Assembly (NCBI RefSeq): GCF_015864955.1
Contig: NZ_JADYWE010000003.1
Span: 124,001 to 188,000, forward strand
Source of the DNA: Salinibacterium sp. NK8237
GTDB taxonomy: Bacteria; Actinomycetota; Actinomycetes; Actinomycetales; Microbacteriaceae
Reading direction: 5' to 3'
DNA: 64,000 bases
In this document: one piece after another, positions 44,855 through 52,709 of the stretch
How positions within the stretch are numbered: the first letter of the stretch is position 1
How the letters are laid out: each line of letters starts with the position of its first letter
Made by a program: the position numbers and the translations under genes
The notes under the pieces: generated by a model
Databases searched by the model: none
What the model saw: only the letters and a program-made list of their open reading frames with translations
What the model was told of the DNA's origin: nothing

Positions 44855-46093
44855 ATGACCGAGAGCCATTCTGCTTCTGCGACTCCCGATTTCACCGCAT
44901 CTTCTGGACGATCAGCACCACACCCGACGGCGGCCTCCGCCGAGATCGCCGATCAGGCACGCCAACACCGCTTGCCGCCGCATGTGCCTCAGCCTCGGGG
45001 GCCAGGCCTGCTGATCCTAGGAATTCTGGGAGTCATCGCCCTCTCTTTCGTTCTTCTTTTCGTCGTTGTCTACGTGATCTCGGGCATCGGAACCGACGCT
45101 TTCGCACTCGGTGGAATTTTGGCCCTCGTCCCTCTCGCGGTGGTCTTTTTTGCCGTGCGGTGGATCGACCGTTGGGAACCAGAGCCTCGGCTCGCCGTAG
45201 CGTTTGCCTTCCTCTGGGGTGCCGGCGTTGCCGTATTGCTCGCGCTCATTGTCGGGGCCGAAATCGACAACGTCATCAATTCTCTGGGAGGCCCAGGGCC
45301 CGGCTACGAGTTCTTCTCGGCCGCCATCCAAGCGCCTGTCGTCGAGGAAGCCGGAAAAGCGCTCGGAATCCTGGTGATCTTCTGGGTTGCCCGGCGCCAC
45401 TTCGATGGCCCGGTCGATGGCCTCGTTTACGCAGCGTGGATCGCTGGCGGATTCGCCTTCACCGAAAACATTCTCTATTTCGGTTCCGAACTCCTGAACG
45501 TGGGAGACAACAGCACAGGCATCCTGCAACTGTTCCTCATTCGCGGCCTCATGTCACCGTTCGCGCACGTGATGTTCACAGCCTGTACCGGCATCGCCTT
45601 AGGATTCGCAGTGCGCTCGAAGAGCAATACTCGAAGCGTCGGAATCTTTGCTGCGGGGCTTGGCCTGGCCATCGCATTGCACGCTCTCTGGAACGGCGCA
45701 CTCTTTTTTGTGAATGATTTCTTCGGCTACTACGCGATCGTCCAAGTGCCGCTCTTCATCATCGCCGTCGTCATCGTGGTGTATCTGCGCCGTCAAGAGG
45801 AGCGCATGACATTCGAGAGGCTCACAGAATATGCGAACGCTGGCTGGTTCAATCAGGATGAGGTAGCGGTGCTTGCGACGTCACAGGGGCGTCGACAGGC
45901 GCTGGCATGGGCTTCGCGGAACAACAAGCGCGACACGATGAAGGTCTACATCCAAGAAGCAACGCGGCTCGCGTTTGCGCGTCAGCGCATCATTACGGGG
46001 CGTGATCGAATCGGCGCGATAGCGGATGAGGCGGTCTTGCTCGGCGCAATCGTCGAAGCACGCCATGCGCTCACTGGTGCGCCGCGACCGTAA
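44855..46093 (+). CDS. PrsW-family intramembrane metalloprotease
   Basis: 412 aa. Proline/serine-rich cytoplasmic N-terminus, then eight or so membrane helices with the PrsW/CPBP motifs: VVEEAGKAL (Glu164, Glu165), GFAFTENILYFG (Glu204, Asn205), His238 in PFAHVMFT and His276 in IALHALWN. The C-terminal 110 residues are cytoplasmic and soluble, longer than in Bacillus PrsW. Bacterial relatives cleave anti-sigma factors; no anti-sigma gene is adjacent, the nearest being RskA-like at 59402. Confidence 0.87.
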   Translation: MTESHSASATPDFTASSGRSAPHPTAASAEIADQARQHRLPPHVPQPRGPGLLILGILGVIALSFVLLFVVVYVISGIGTDAFALGGILALVPLAVVFFAVRWIDRWEPEPRLAVAFAFLWGAGVAVLLALIVGAEIDNVINSLGGPGPGYEFFSAAIQAPVVEEAGKALGILVIFWVARRHFDGPVDGLVYAAWIAGGFAFTENILYFGSELLNVGDNSTGILQLFLIRGLMSPFAHVMFTACTGIALGFAVRSKSNTRSVGIFAAGLGLAIALHALWNGALFFVNDFFGYYAIVQVPLFIIAVVIVVYLRRQEERMTFERLTEYANAGWFNQDEVAVLATSQGRRQALAWASRNNKRDTMKVYIQEATRLAFARQRIITGRDRIGAIADEAVLLGAIVEARHALTGAPRP

Positions 46094-46094
46094 C

Positions 46095-46122
46095 GCTCGT
46101 ATCGATTTGCTGAATCGCGAGC
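46095..46122. terminator. Terminator-like hairpin between convergent genes
   Basis: GCTCG and CGATT (46095-46107, 3 nt bulge) pair with AATCG and CGAGC (46113-46122). Lies between the PrsW gene and the minus-strand gene at 46132. No T-run, so activity is uncertain. Confidence 0.45.
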
Positions 46123-46131
46123 ACCAAAACC

Positions 46132-47208
46132 CTAGTTGAACATCCGGAGCACAAAAGGGATGCCCCACACTGCCGCGAAGAGCGCGACCATCACGAGGGT
46201 GGTTGCAGGGATGCCAGCCTTGAGACGTTGACCGCGGGGAGCCACTAGGTTCACGCTGTAATCGCCGATTGTTTCATCGGCATAGCGACGTGACTGCCGC
46301 ACCGTTTTTGTGCCAACGGTGTCAGCGATACCGAGAAGACGGCGGTGCTGGGCCGGATCAACAAGGTCAAATGGTTTCGGGGAATACACCAGCAGCCACT
46401 TGTCGACGACTTCCACGTCGTACGCTCCCGCATTGTCGATCAGCAGCGCCATCAGGTCGGGCGTGAAAATGTAGAGCGCATCGCGCTCGTATTCGTGGGG
46501 GCAGTAGAGGGTGAAATGCGAATTGAAATCACCCTCGAGCTTGAGGACCTGATTCTTTGCGAAGGTTTGGGGAAGGTTGCTCATGCCAAAGAATTGGTTA
46601 TTGCGAGTGGCATCCAGAACCATGTGGGGCAGGGCACGGTCGAGTTCGAATGCCAAGAAACCCCAGTCGTAGGTACGACGGTTCTTTCCGGAGCCGGTGG
46701 TGTACCGGTAATTTCCATAGTCGAGCGCGCGGCCGACAACGCTTCGGAACCGATCACGAATCGACCGATTCCCGCCCTCGGCGAAGATCAACCCGGGATA
46801 CTCGATCGTGTTGTCCTTCGGCGAATAAGCCAGATCGTTATCCGTGGCGAACTTGTTCATGCGGTAGAACCGCTGCCACGGACCGCCGTCTTTTCGCCAC
46901 GCCCGCACCACGGTATAGAGCGCGCCCGCGGCAACGGCCACGACGAGGCCAGCGACGATAAGCATGGGTATGACCGGGGCAATGTTGCCGGTTTGCACGA
47001 CGTTACGAAAGTCGTGCGCGACGATCAACGCGAACGGTACGCCAGCGAAGGCGATGAACGCGACGATGATGAAGCTCACCATCAGCACTCTGCCCAGAAG
47101 GTGTGCCTGCGAATAGCCGAATAGTCCGCGGTGAGTGGTCCTGAACTCCGCGACATCGTGCGGGTTCACGGGATAGATCAACCCGGAGTAGTCGATAGAG
47201 CGGAGCAT
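46132..47208 (-). CDS. Membrane protein, unknown
   Basis: 358 aa: two helices near residues 40-65 and 80-105, a soluble central region with WQRFYRMNKFATDNDLAY and NRRTYDWGFLAFELDRALPHMVLDA, and one helix at the very end. The core pattern (a DUF3137-like fold with paired anchor helices) is common in actinobacteria but I cannot name a family with certainty. Start fixed by the leaderless hexamer. Confidence 0.72.
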   Translation of the reverse strand: MLRSIDYSGLIYPVNPHDVAEFRTTHRGLFGYSQAHLLGRVLMVSFIIVAFIAFAGVPFALIVAHDFRNVVQTGNIAPVIPMLIVAGLVVAVAAGALYTVVRAWRKDGGPWQRFYRMNKFATDNDLAYSPKDNTIEYPGLIFAEGGNRSIRDRFRSVVGRALDYGNYRYTTGSGKNRRTYDWGFLAFELDRALPHMVLDATRNNQFFGMSNLPQTFAKNQVLKLEGDFNSHFTLYCPHEYERDALYIFTPDLMALLIDNAGAYDVEVVDKWLLVYSPKPFDLVDPAQHRRLLGIADTVGTKTVRQSRRYADETIGDYSVNLVAPRGQRLKAGIPATTLVMVALFAAVWGIPFVLRMFN

Positions 47209-47214
47209 CCGACC

Positions 47215-47220
47215 ATCGTA
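47215..47220 (-). promoter_or_regulatory. -10 hexamer of a leaderless promoter (membrane protein)
   Basis: Minus-strand TACGAT, 6 nt, then ATG at 47208; no SD. Confidence 0.55.
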
Positions 47221-47288
47221 GGGGCAGGAATGCTCTCTGCTGCAGCCTCCCTTTGGGGGTGATCTGCTCGGTCTTTGTCCCTTAACAG

Positions 47289-47338
47289 ACTCATCGCCCG
47301 CTGGTGCGGCACTGCCTGCGACCTAGAGGGCGATGAGT
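47289..47338 (+). terminator. Terminator-like stem-loop in the helD leader
   Basis: ACTCATCGCCC (47289-47299) pairs with GGGCGATGAGT (47328-47338), 11 bp perfect, followed by TTTAACTGCTTTT. It lies 111 nt before the helD start and no annotated gene precedes it on this strand, so it may be an attenuator or the end of a small RNA. Confidence 0.6.
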
Positions 47339-47414
47339 TTTAACTGCTTTTAGATTGCCACTGAGTTTCGCTGAGCGCAAGAGTTAAGCGGCGAATTCAT
47401 AGTCAAAAAGCGCG

Positions 47415-47420
47415 TACGAT
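47415..47420 (+). promoter_or_regulatory. Candidate -10 hexamer for helD
   Basis: TACGAT, 29 nt before the helD ATG, giving a leader of about 23 nt with SD GAGAGGA. If used, this transcript would bypass the stem-loop at 47289. No clear -35. Confidence 0.35.
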
Positions 47421-47449
47421 TGGAGGTCGCAATTTGGAGAGGACAGCTG

Positions 47450-49720
47450 ATGTCATCGAGTGAGCTTGAACGTGAGCGGGACTATGTCCATGGCCTCTAC
47501 CGACGACTAGACGCCCTGCGGGGAGCCGCTCAAGAACAGCTCGAAGCGGTGCGCCGGAGTGCGCCAGGTGGCACCCATCAAAACCGGTCAGAGCGTGACG
47601 CTTTCGCTCGCATCTACGAAGACCGGATCGGTCAGTTGCGCGAGATCGATGAGCGGCTTGCTTTCGGACGTCTTGAGCTTGAGGTGGAGTCCGAGACCGA
47701 CGCTGAAAGCGACAACGCTGTTGAGCGCCCCGTCCGGTACATCGGCCGAATCGGATTGCGCGATGAAGATCAGCGCTCGCTACTGCTCGACTGGCGTGTT
47801 CCCCAAGCTCGAGCCTTCTACCAAGCAACTGCCGCGACGCCGTTGGGTGCCCGCGCTCGCCGGCACTTGCAGAGCAAGGGTCGCGACATCGTGCGCATCG
47901 ACGATGAGATCTTCGACGCCGAGCTCCTTGAAACCGATGCAGCATCGCTTCAGGGCGAAGCAGCCCTCATGGCGAGTCTCACGGCAGAGCGCACCGGCCG
48001 CATGGGCGATATTGTCGCGACCATTCAGGCCGAGCAGGATGCGATCATCCGCTCCGAGCTACGTGGCGCGCTCGTCGTGCAGGGCGGTCCAGGCACAGGA
48101 AAAACGGCGGTCGCGTTGCACCGCGCCGCTTTCTTGTTGTACTCCCACCGAGAACGGCTCTCGTCATCCGGAGTTCTCATTGTGGGGCCATCGCGGTCGT
48201 TCTTGCGCTATATCGAAGCGGTGCTGCCTTCGCTCGGTGAGACGGGTGTTGTCTTGGCTAGCCTGGGGCAGCTCTATCCGGGAGCCGATGCGCGCCATGA
48301 TGATGACGCGGCAGTGGCGCGGCTCAAGGGCTCGCTCGAAATGGCGGCGCTCATCAAGCGCGCGGTTCGTTCGCGTCGCGTCGTGCCGACTGAAACTCAG
48401 CGCATGGAGATCAACGGGGAGATCTTGGATGTTCCTGCCGACCTCCTGAAGTCAGCCATGCAGAAAGCCTGGGACTCTCACAAACCACACAACCTTGCCC
48501 GGGTGATCTTCAATAAGGCGGCGATCGCGGGCATCAGTCGCTTGCTTGCTGATCAGTTGCGCTCCCATGGCAACACGATCGACGACGCTGACCAGAAGTG
48601 GTTGCGCGAAGACATTCGCACTGCTCACGATGTCAAGGTTGCGCTCAACACCGCGTGGATGCCGCTGACGCCCCAGAAACTTATTAACGACCTCTATGCC
48701 CGACCTGGCTGGTTGAAGAGCCTCACGCCCCACTGGACGCCTGAGCAGCGCGAGTTGCTGCGTCGCGAGCGGGACGTGCCGTTCACGATCAGCGATGTTG
48801 CCCTGCTCGACGAAGCTGCTGAGTTGCTTGGTGAAGTAGATCTGGCCCAGACCGCAGCGGAACACGAGCGCAAGCAGCAACGTAAACGCGACGTGGAGAA
48901 CGCAACGGCAGCGATCCGCAATATGGGTGTTGACGGGATGATCGATGCCGAGACTTTGGCCGAGGGTTTCGAAGCGAGCGTTGAACGGTCGACAACGGCG
49001 GAACTGGCTTCCGCCGACCGGTCGTGGACCTATGGGCACATTGTGGTTGACGAGGCTCAGGAACTGTCGCCAATGCAGTGGAAACTGCTGGCACGTCGCA
49101 ATCCCTTGAAGTCGTTCACGATTGTCGGAGACATTGCTCAGGCGAGTGCTGCAGCGGCTGCCTCAAGTTGGGGCACTGCGTTGTCGGCTGAGATCGGCGA
49201 CCACTGGCGTCTTGAGGAACTCACTGTCAACTACCGCACACCCTCACAGATCGTTGCGGTTGCCGAAGCAGTTGCAGTAGCTCACAACGTATCGATCACT
49301 CCTTCGCGTGCGGTCAGAAAGAGTCAGTGGCCGGTCGCCGTCACGATCACAACGCCGAAACAACTCGGTTCGAGTGTGAGCGATGTGGTGACGGCCGACC
49401 GTGCGATTTCGAGCGACGGCACTATTGCTGTGATCGTCAGTGACTCCCTCACGAGCACGATCGTGGATGCTCTGCAGCAGTCATTCGTCGGCGAGGTCGG
49501 CGAGGGTGCTGCTGGGCTCAACAAGCCCATCGCGGTGCTGACGCCGCGCGAGTCGAAGGGGCTCGAGTTTGATTCGGTAATTGTGGTCGAGCCACAACGC
49601 ATCGTCAAAGAGATTTCTCGCGGTGCTGCGGCACTGTATGTCGCCATGACGCGGCCAACTCAACGCCTAGCCATTGTCGCGGCCGAGGGGCTTCCGGAAG
49701 GTATTCCCGAACCGTCATAG
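47450..49720 (+). CDS. helD: HelD-type UvrD/Rep-like ATPase
   Basis: 756 aa SF1-like ATPase that, in studied HelD proteins, removes stalled RNA polymerase from DNA. N-terminal coiled-coil arm starts at SSELERERDYVHGLYRRLD; YIGRIGLRDEDQRSLLLDWR precedes Walker A GGPGTGKTAVALHR (about residues 212-224); Walker B VVDEAQELSPMQW; motif IV-VI region LTPRESKGLEFDSV and ALYVAMTRPTQRL. Actinobacterial HelR members confer rifampicin tolerance; I did not find the typical rifampicin-associated element upstream. SD GAGAGGA supports ATG 47450. Confidence 0.9.
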   Translation: MSSSELERERDYVHGLYRRLDALRGAAQEQLEAVRRSAPGGTHQNRSERDAFARIYEDRIGQLREIDERLAFGRLELEVESETDAESDNAVERPVRYIGRIGLRDEDQRSLLLDWRVPQARAFYQATAATPLGARARRHLQSKGRDIVRIDDEIFDAELLETDAASLQGEAALMASLTAERTGRMGDIVATIQAEQDAIIRSELRGALVVQGGPGTGKTAVALHRAAFLLYSHRERLSSSGVLIVGPSRSFLRYIEAVLPSLGETGVVLASLGQLYPGADARHDDDAAVARLKGSLEMAALIKRAVRSRRVVPTETQRMEINGEILDVPADLLKSAMQKAWDSHKPHNLARVIFNKAAIAGISRLLADQLRSHGNTIDDADQKWLREDIRTAHDVKVALNTAWMPLTPQKLINDLYARPGWLKSLTPHWTPEQRELLRRERDVPFTISDVALLDEAAELLGEVDLAQTAAEHERKQQRKRDVENATAAIRNMGVDGMIDAETLAEGFEASVERSTTAELASADRSWTYGHIVVDEAQELSPMQWKLLARRNPLKSFTIVGDIAQASAAAAASSWGTALSAEIGDHWRLEELTVNYRTPSQIVAVAEAVAVAHNVSITPSRAVRKSQWPVAVTITTPKQLGSSVSDVVTADRAISSDGTIAVIVSDSLTSTIVDALQQSFVGEVGEGAAGLNKPIAVLTPRESKGLEFDSVIVVEPQRIVKEISRGAAALYVAMTRPTQRLAIVAAEGLPEGIPEPS

Positions 49721-49739
49721 AGGGTGGTCTGAGTAGTTG

Positions 49740-49771
49740 ACCCCCACTCGGGTATGCCCAATAGTGGGGGT
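49740..49771 (+). terminator. Terminator-like hairpin after helD
   Basis: ACCCCCACT (49740-49748) and AGTGGGGGT (49763-49771), with a nested GGG/CCC. It follows the helD stop by 20 nt. T-run is poor. Confidence 0.55.
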
Positions 49772-49813
49772 TTCGGCAGATTCACAGGTTCGGCAGTATG
49801 TATCTAGAAGTTA

Positions 49814-49890
49814 TTCCTCGGGGGAGGAACCTTCACTCGGGAGCGATTCTTCGCCACGAGTCGGGCCGGAGGCGGGGGAGCCTCCGGCCC
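49814..49890 (-). ncRNA. Candidate small RNA with two C-rich hairpin loops (6C-like)
   Basis: Read on the minus strand, two hairpins lie in this gap. The first is GGGCCGGAGGC, loop TCCCCC, GCCTCCGGCCC (49890-49863, 11 bp); the second is TTCCTC, loop CCCC, GAGGAA (49829-49814, 6 bp). Both expose the same CTCCCCCG sequence at the loop. Two stem-loops with C-runs in the loops are the definition of the actinobacterial 6C RNA. The runs here are five C, and no good promoter was found, so strand and identity are uncertain. Confidence 0.35.
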
Positions 49891-49902
49891 AACGTATTTC
49901 CG

Positions 49903-49920
49903 CATGCAATCAGGTGCATG
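49903..49920. promoter_or_regulatory. Inverted repeat CATGCA-6-TGCATG
   Basis: Perfect 6 bp inverted repeat with 6 nt spacer, 18 nt before the GTG of the downstream NERD-like gene. Could be an operator or a small RNA hairpin. Confidence 0.3.
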
Positions 49921-49938
49921 TGAGAGCTGGAGGTCTGC

Positions 49939-50733
49939 GTGCCGCAGAATAACGATCTTCGCGGCCGGATCGCCGGACAGTCGGCCATGGCCGCTGTCGT
50001 CGAGGCTCAATCACGTCGCGCGCCGCGAAGCGCAATCGCGCGGTTTATCGGAGTATCGCCGCTCTCTGCCGAAAGCCGCGCTCAGTATCGCGGCGCTGTC
50101 GGGGAACTATTGGTTGGTTCAATCCTCGATCGTCTAGGGCACGCCTGGGACGTTCTCCACGGAGTTCCGGTGGGGGAGACCTCGCTTGATCATTTTGCCG
50201 TCGGGCGTGCGGGCATTTTCGCGATCACTGTTGTCAACTGCCAAGGCGACGATGTCGCCGTCAACGGCGATGAGCTGGTTGTGGCGAAATCGCTGAGTGA
50301 CGCCATCGTCCGGGCGCGAGAATCCGCGCGCATTGTTGCTGCCGCGCTCGCCGTCGCGCTCGGTAAAGAAGTTGACGTTATTCCGGTTCTCGTTGTCGTT
50401 GAGCCGGTGAAGTTGTCGATGCTTGCCGCACCCGCCGACGTTCGGGTGCTGAGCTCGATGCAACTCGAACAGTGGCTTGTTAATGTGGTTGCGATTTTCA
50501 CGGGAGACGAAGTCGCCACGATCTCAAGCGCGGCAGAAGCGGGATCAACGTGGCCGCAGCCCCACCAGGCGGCGCAGAAAGCGCGCAAGCTCACGCATGC
50601 GTTCGTGGGCATTCACCACGATGTCAGGACGGCAAATTTGCGGAGGTTCCTCTGGGTGCTGGCCGCGCTTATAGTCACTTTTCTCTCGGTGTGGGTTCTC
50701 ACATCGGTGCTGACTCGCCTCGTGCTGAACTAG
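49939..50733 (+). CDS. Membrane-anchored NERD-like protein, copy 1
   Basis: 264 aa. Residues 36-120 resemble a nuclease-related (NERD) domain: RFIGVSPLSAESRAQYRGAV, Glu56 in VGELLVG, WDVLHGVPVG, Asp84 in LDHFAVGRAGIFAI; where an active NERD has ExK, this one reads TVVN, so catalysis is probably lost. A C-terminal helix (about 238-260) anchors it. GTG with SD GGAGG, 6 nt apart. A diverged paralogue lies at 53986. It directly follows helD; NERD domains often accompany such helicases. Confidence 0.72.
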   Translation: MPQNNDLRGRIAGQSAMAAVVEAQSRRAPRSAIARFIGVSPLSAESRAQYRGAVGELLVGSILDRLGHAWDVLHGVPVGETSLDHFAVGRAGIFAITVVNCQGDDVAVNGDELVVAKSLSDAIVRARESARIVAAALAVALGKEVDVIPVLVVVEPVKLSMLAAPADVRVLSSMQLEQWLVNVVAIFTGDEVATISSAAEAGSTWPQPHQAAQKARKLTHAFVGIHHDVRTANLRRFLWVLAALIVTFLSVWVLTSVLTRLVLN

Positions 50734-50801
50734 CATCGCGGCGCGTCCGTTTCGAGTTCAATAAAACCGCGATAATTATTCACAGAAGAGATTATTCGCC
50801 C

Positions 50802-50807
50802 TACGCT
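50802..50807 (+). promoter_or_regulatory. -10 hexamer of a leaderless promoter for the YhhN gene
   Basis: TACGCT, 6 nt, then GTG 50814; the region upstream (50760-50800) is unusually AT-rich for this window. Confidence 0.5.
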
Positions 50808-50813
50808 GTGAGC

Positions 50814-51476
50814 GTGATCAATCTCCGGTGGTGTGGTTTCTACGTCGCTGTGGCGCTCATTCACGTCGTGAGTCTCCTCGCGGGCTGGGACGCTCTAGCG
50901 ACACCCACCAAATTCCTCCTCATGCCGACACTCGCTATTGGTGTCGTTCTGGGTAGCGTGCGCCCGCTGCGGTGGCCCGATTATGCCTTTGTCGGTGCGC
51001 TTGCCCTGGCTTGGGTTGGCGATATTTTTGTGGCGGATGCCGCGAGCTCGAGTTTCATCATCGGCCTCGCCGCCTTTCTTGCCGCTCACGCCGTGTACCT
51101 TGCCCTGTTTTTGAGGGCCGTGCGATCTCGTCGCGTTCCGTGGGCGACTGCAGTTCTCGTTGTCTGGTGGGGAGGCCTTCTCCTTGTCTTGCGCGCCGAC
51201 CTTGGACCATTTTTTGGGCCTCTTGCCGCCTACGGTGCTGTGCTGGCCGCATCCACAGCGTCGGCATTCGCGACAAACCGGTTGATCGCATCCGGAGCAG
51301 TTTTATTCTTGACATCAGATACCGCTTTGGCGTGGGCTCTTTTTGCGCCAGCTGCGGTGTGGTGGCAGTCGGATGCCCTCATCATGGCTCTCTATACCGG
51401 TGGTCAGTTTTTGATCGCGGTCGGCTTTGTTGTCGCACGGAGAGCTTCTCGCAACACTGCTAGCGTATCTGGGTGA
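50814..51476 (+). CDS. YhhN/TMEM86-family protein (putative lysoplasmalogenase)
   Basis: 220 aa, about eight membrane helices. PTKFLLMPTLAIGVVLGSVR and WVGDIFV fit the YhhN family, whose animal member TMEM86B hydrolyses the vinyl-ether bond of lysoplasmalogen. Whether this bacterial copy does so is unknown. GTG 50814 is chosen from the leaderless hexamer; GTG 50808 is the alternative. Its stop overlaps the next GTG (GTGA). Confidence 0.82.
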   Translation: MINLRWCGFYVAVALIHVVSLLAGWDALATPTKFLLMPTLAIGVVLGSVRPLRWPDYAFVGALALAWVGDIFVADAASSSFIIGLAAFLAAHAVYLALFLRAVRSRRVPWATAVLVVWWGGLLLVLRADLGPFFGPLAAYGAVLAASTASAFATNRLIASGAVLFLTSDTALAWALFAPAAVWWQSDALIMALYTGGQFLIAVGFVVARRASRNTASVSG

Positions 51477-52150
51477 CTCCCGAGCCTTCTGAGCCTTCTG
51501 TGAACCGACGCGTTGCCGTTGTGCCGGTGGTTGTTGGGCTTGTTGTGCTTCTTGTCTTTGCGGTCTTTCTGACCGTTGTGATCACTCTGGCGGCGGCCTC
51601 GTCGACTGAGGCACCACCGGTTCCGGTCGCTGCGTCACCATCATCTGTCGCACCGCTCGAGTCGAGTTCTCCTGAACCGGAGTCGACAGTGATCGCTCCT
51701 GTCGGCGAATCGAGCGGCCATGAATGTGTCGATTTTACGGAGGAAGTCGAGTCGCTCGATATCGCGTTCGCTCAAATTCTGCAATCGGATCGCGATGAAG
51801 TCGCGGTAGAAATCGCGCTTACTGCGCCCGTCGGTCGGGATTCATCTCAGCTCGGAATCTACGCGGAACCGGATGATGGCGACCGCGCCTACCAATTCAT
51901 CATCGAGCTCGACGATGGTGAGATCGATGAGGTGTCAGCCTACGAGCTGAACCGTGACGAGCGTGACGAGCTAGAAACCGATGACGCCTCAGTAGACGGC
52001 TCCACAGTTCGTTTTCTGATTCCGCGCTCGATTGGCAAGAAACTTGGCGACGAATGGTCGTGGTTCGCGTTTAGCGCAGAGGGCGAATCAACCGTCGACA
52101 CGTGCCCGGGAACACCGGATGAGCCGGAGTACTTGCGCTTCGAACGCTAA
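51473..52150 (+). CDS. Hypothetical anchored extracellular protein
   Basis: 225 aa. Short cytoplasmic N-terminus, one membrane helix (residues 15-42, VVPVVVGLVVLLVFAVFL), a Pro/Ser/Thr-rich linker (45-80), and a small acidic domain with two cysteines (in HECVDF and DTCPGT) that could form a disulfide. No family recognised. The start overlaps the YhhN stop, indicating co-translation. Confidence 0.7.
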   Translation: MTPEPSEPSVNRRVAVVPVVVGLVVLLVFAVFLTVVITLAAASSTEAPPVPVAASPSSVAPLESSSPEPESTVIAPVGESSGHECVDFTEEVESLDIAFAQILQSDRDEVAVEIALTAPVGRDSSQLGIYAEPDDGDRAYQFIIELDDGEIDEVSAYELNRDERDELETDDASVDGSTVRFLIPRSIGKKLGDEWSWFAFSAEGESTVDTCPGTPDEPEYLRFER

Positions 52151-52217
52151 CCGCTGAGGGCGGCTCGTTGAGCTATGGATTAGTCATGAGTCCGCGGAGA
52201 GTTGCCCGTGGAGCAGT

Positions 52218-52238
52218 CGCTATGCCGGTGCGATAGCG
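52218..52238. promoter_or_regulatory. Inverted repeat CGCTAT-9-ATAGCG
   Basis: Six-bp inverted repeat 12 nt before the VanZ-like ATG; possible operator or leader hairpin. Confidence 0.3.
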
Positions 52239-52250
52239 CACGATTGACAG

Positions 52251-52700
52251 ATGTCTCGCCGTCACATTCTTCTGAGTTTCCTCACGTTTGCTTATCTGGC
52301 TGTTGTGGCTCTCATGACGCTGACTTCCACCTCGGGCAATCCACGAAACAGCCTGCTTCACCAGCTCACCAACCTGGTGGATCGTTTTCCAGCAACACGC
52401 TCGCTGACGGTCACCGACGTCGAGTTCTTGGCCAACATCGCGCTATTTGTGCCCGTGGGATTGTTCTTCGTGCTGCTGGTTGGCTCACGTCGAGGGTGGC
52501 TTGCTCTCGCGCTTGCCATCGTGCTGACGGTGGGGATTGAGATCGTCCAGCAATTCATTCCCTCGCGAGTTTTCGATCTCCGCGACATCGTTTCGAATTC
52601 GGCCGGAGCTGCAATCGGCGTTGTGGTTGCTCTCTTAGGTGCCGCTGTCGTTCGGGGGATCGGTGCTGCCGGTGGTCGCCGAAGAGCCGTGGCGGCGTGA
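52251..52700 (+). CDS. VanZ-like membrane protein
   Basis: 149 aa with four membrane helices. The family blocks are NIALFVPVGLFFVLL, GIEIVQQFIPSRVFDLRDIV and NSAGAAIGV. VanZ of enterococci gives low-level teicoplanin resistance, but most VanZ-like proteins have no known role. No good SD before the ATG; its promoter was not found. Convergent with the MarP gene, 9 nt apart. Confidence 0.85.
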   Translation: MSRRHILLSFLTFAYLAVVALMTLTSTSGNPRNSLLHQLTNLVDRFPATRSLTVTDVEFLANIALFVPVGLFFVLLVGSRRGWLALALAIVLTVGIEIVQQFIPSRVFDLRDIVSNSAGAAIGVVVALLGAAVVRGIGAAGGRRRAVAA

Positions 52701-52709
52701 TCTCAGAGG

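Noticed and set aside
49737..49952. 71-codon plus-strand frame in the gap after helD
   Set aside because: It runs through three hairpins and lacks SD and protein-like composition.
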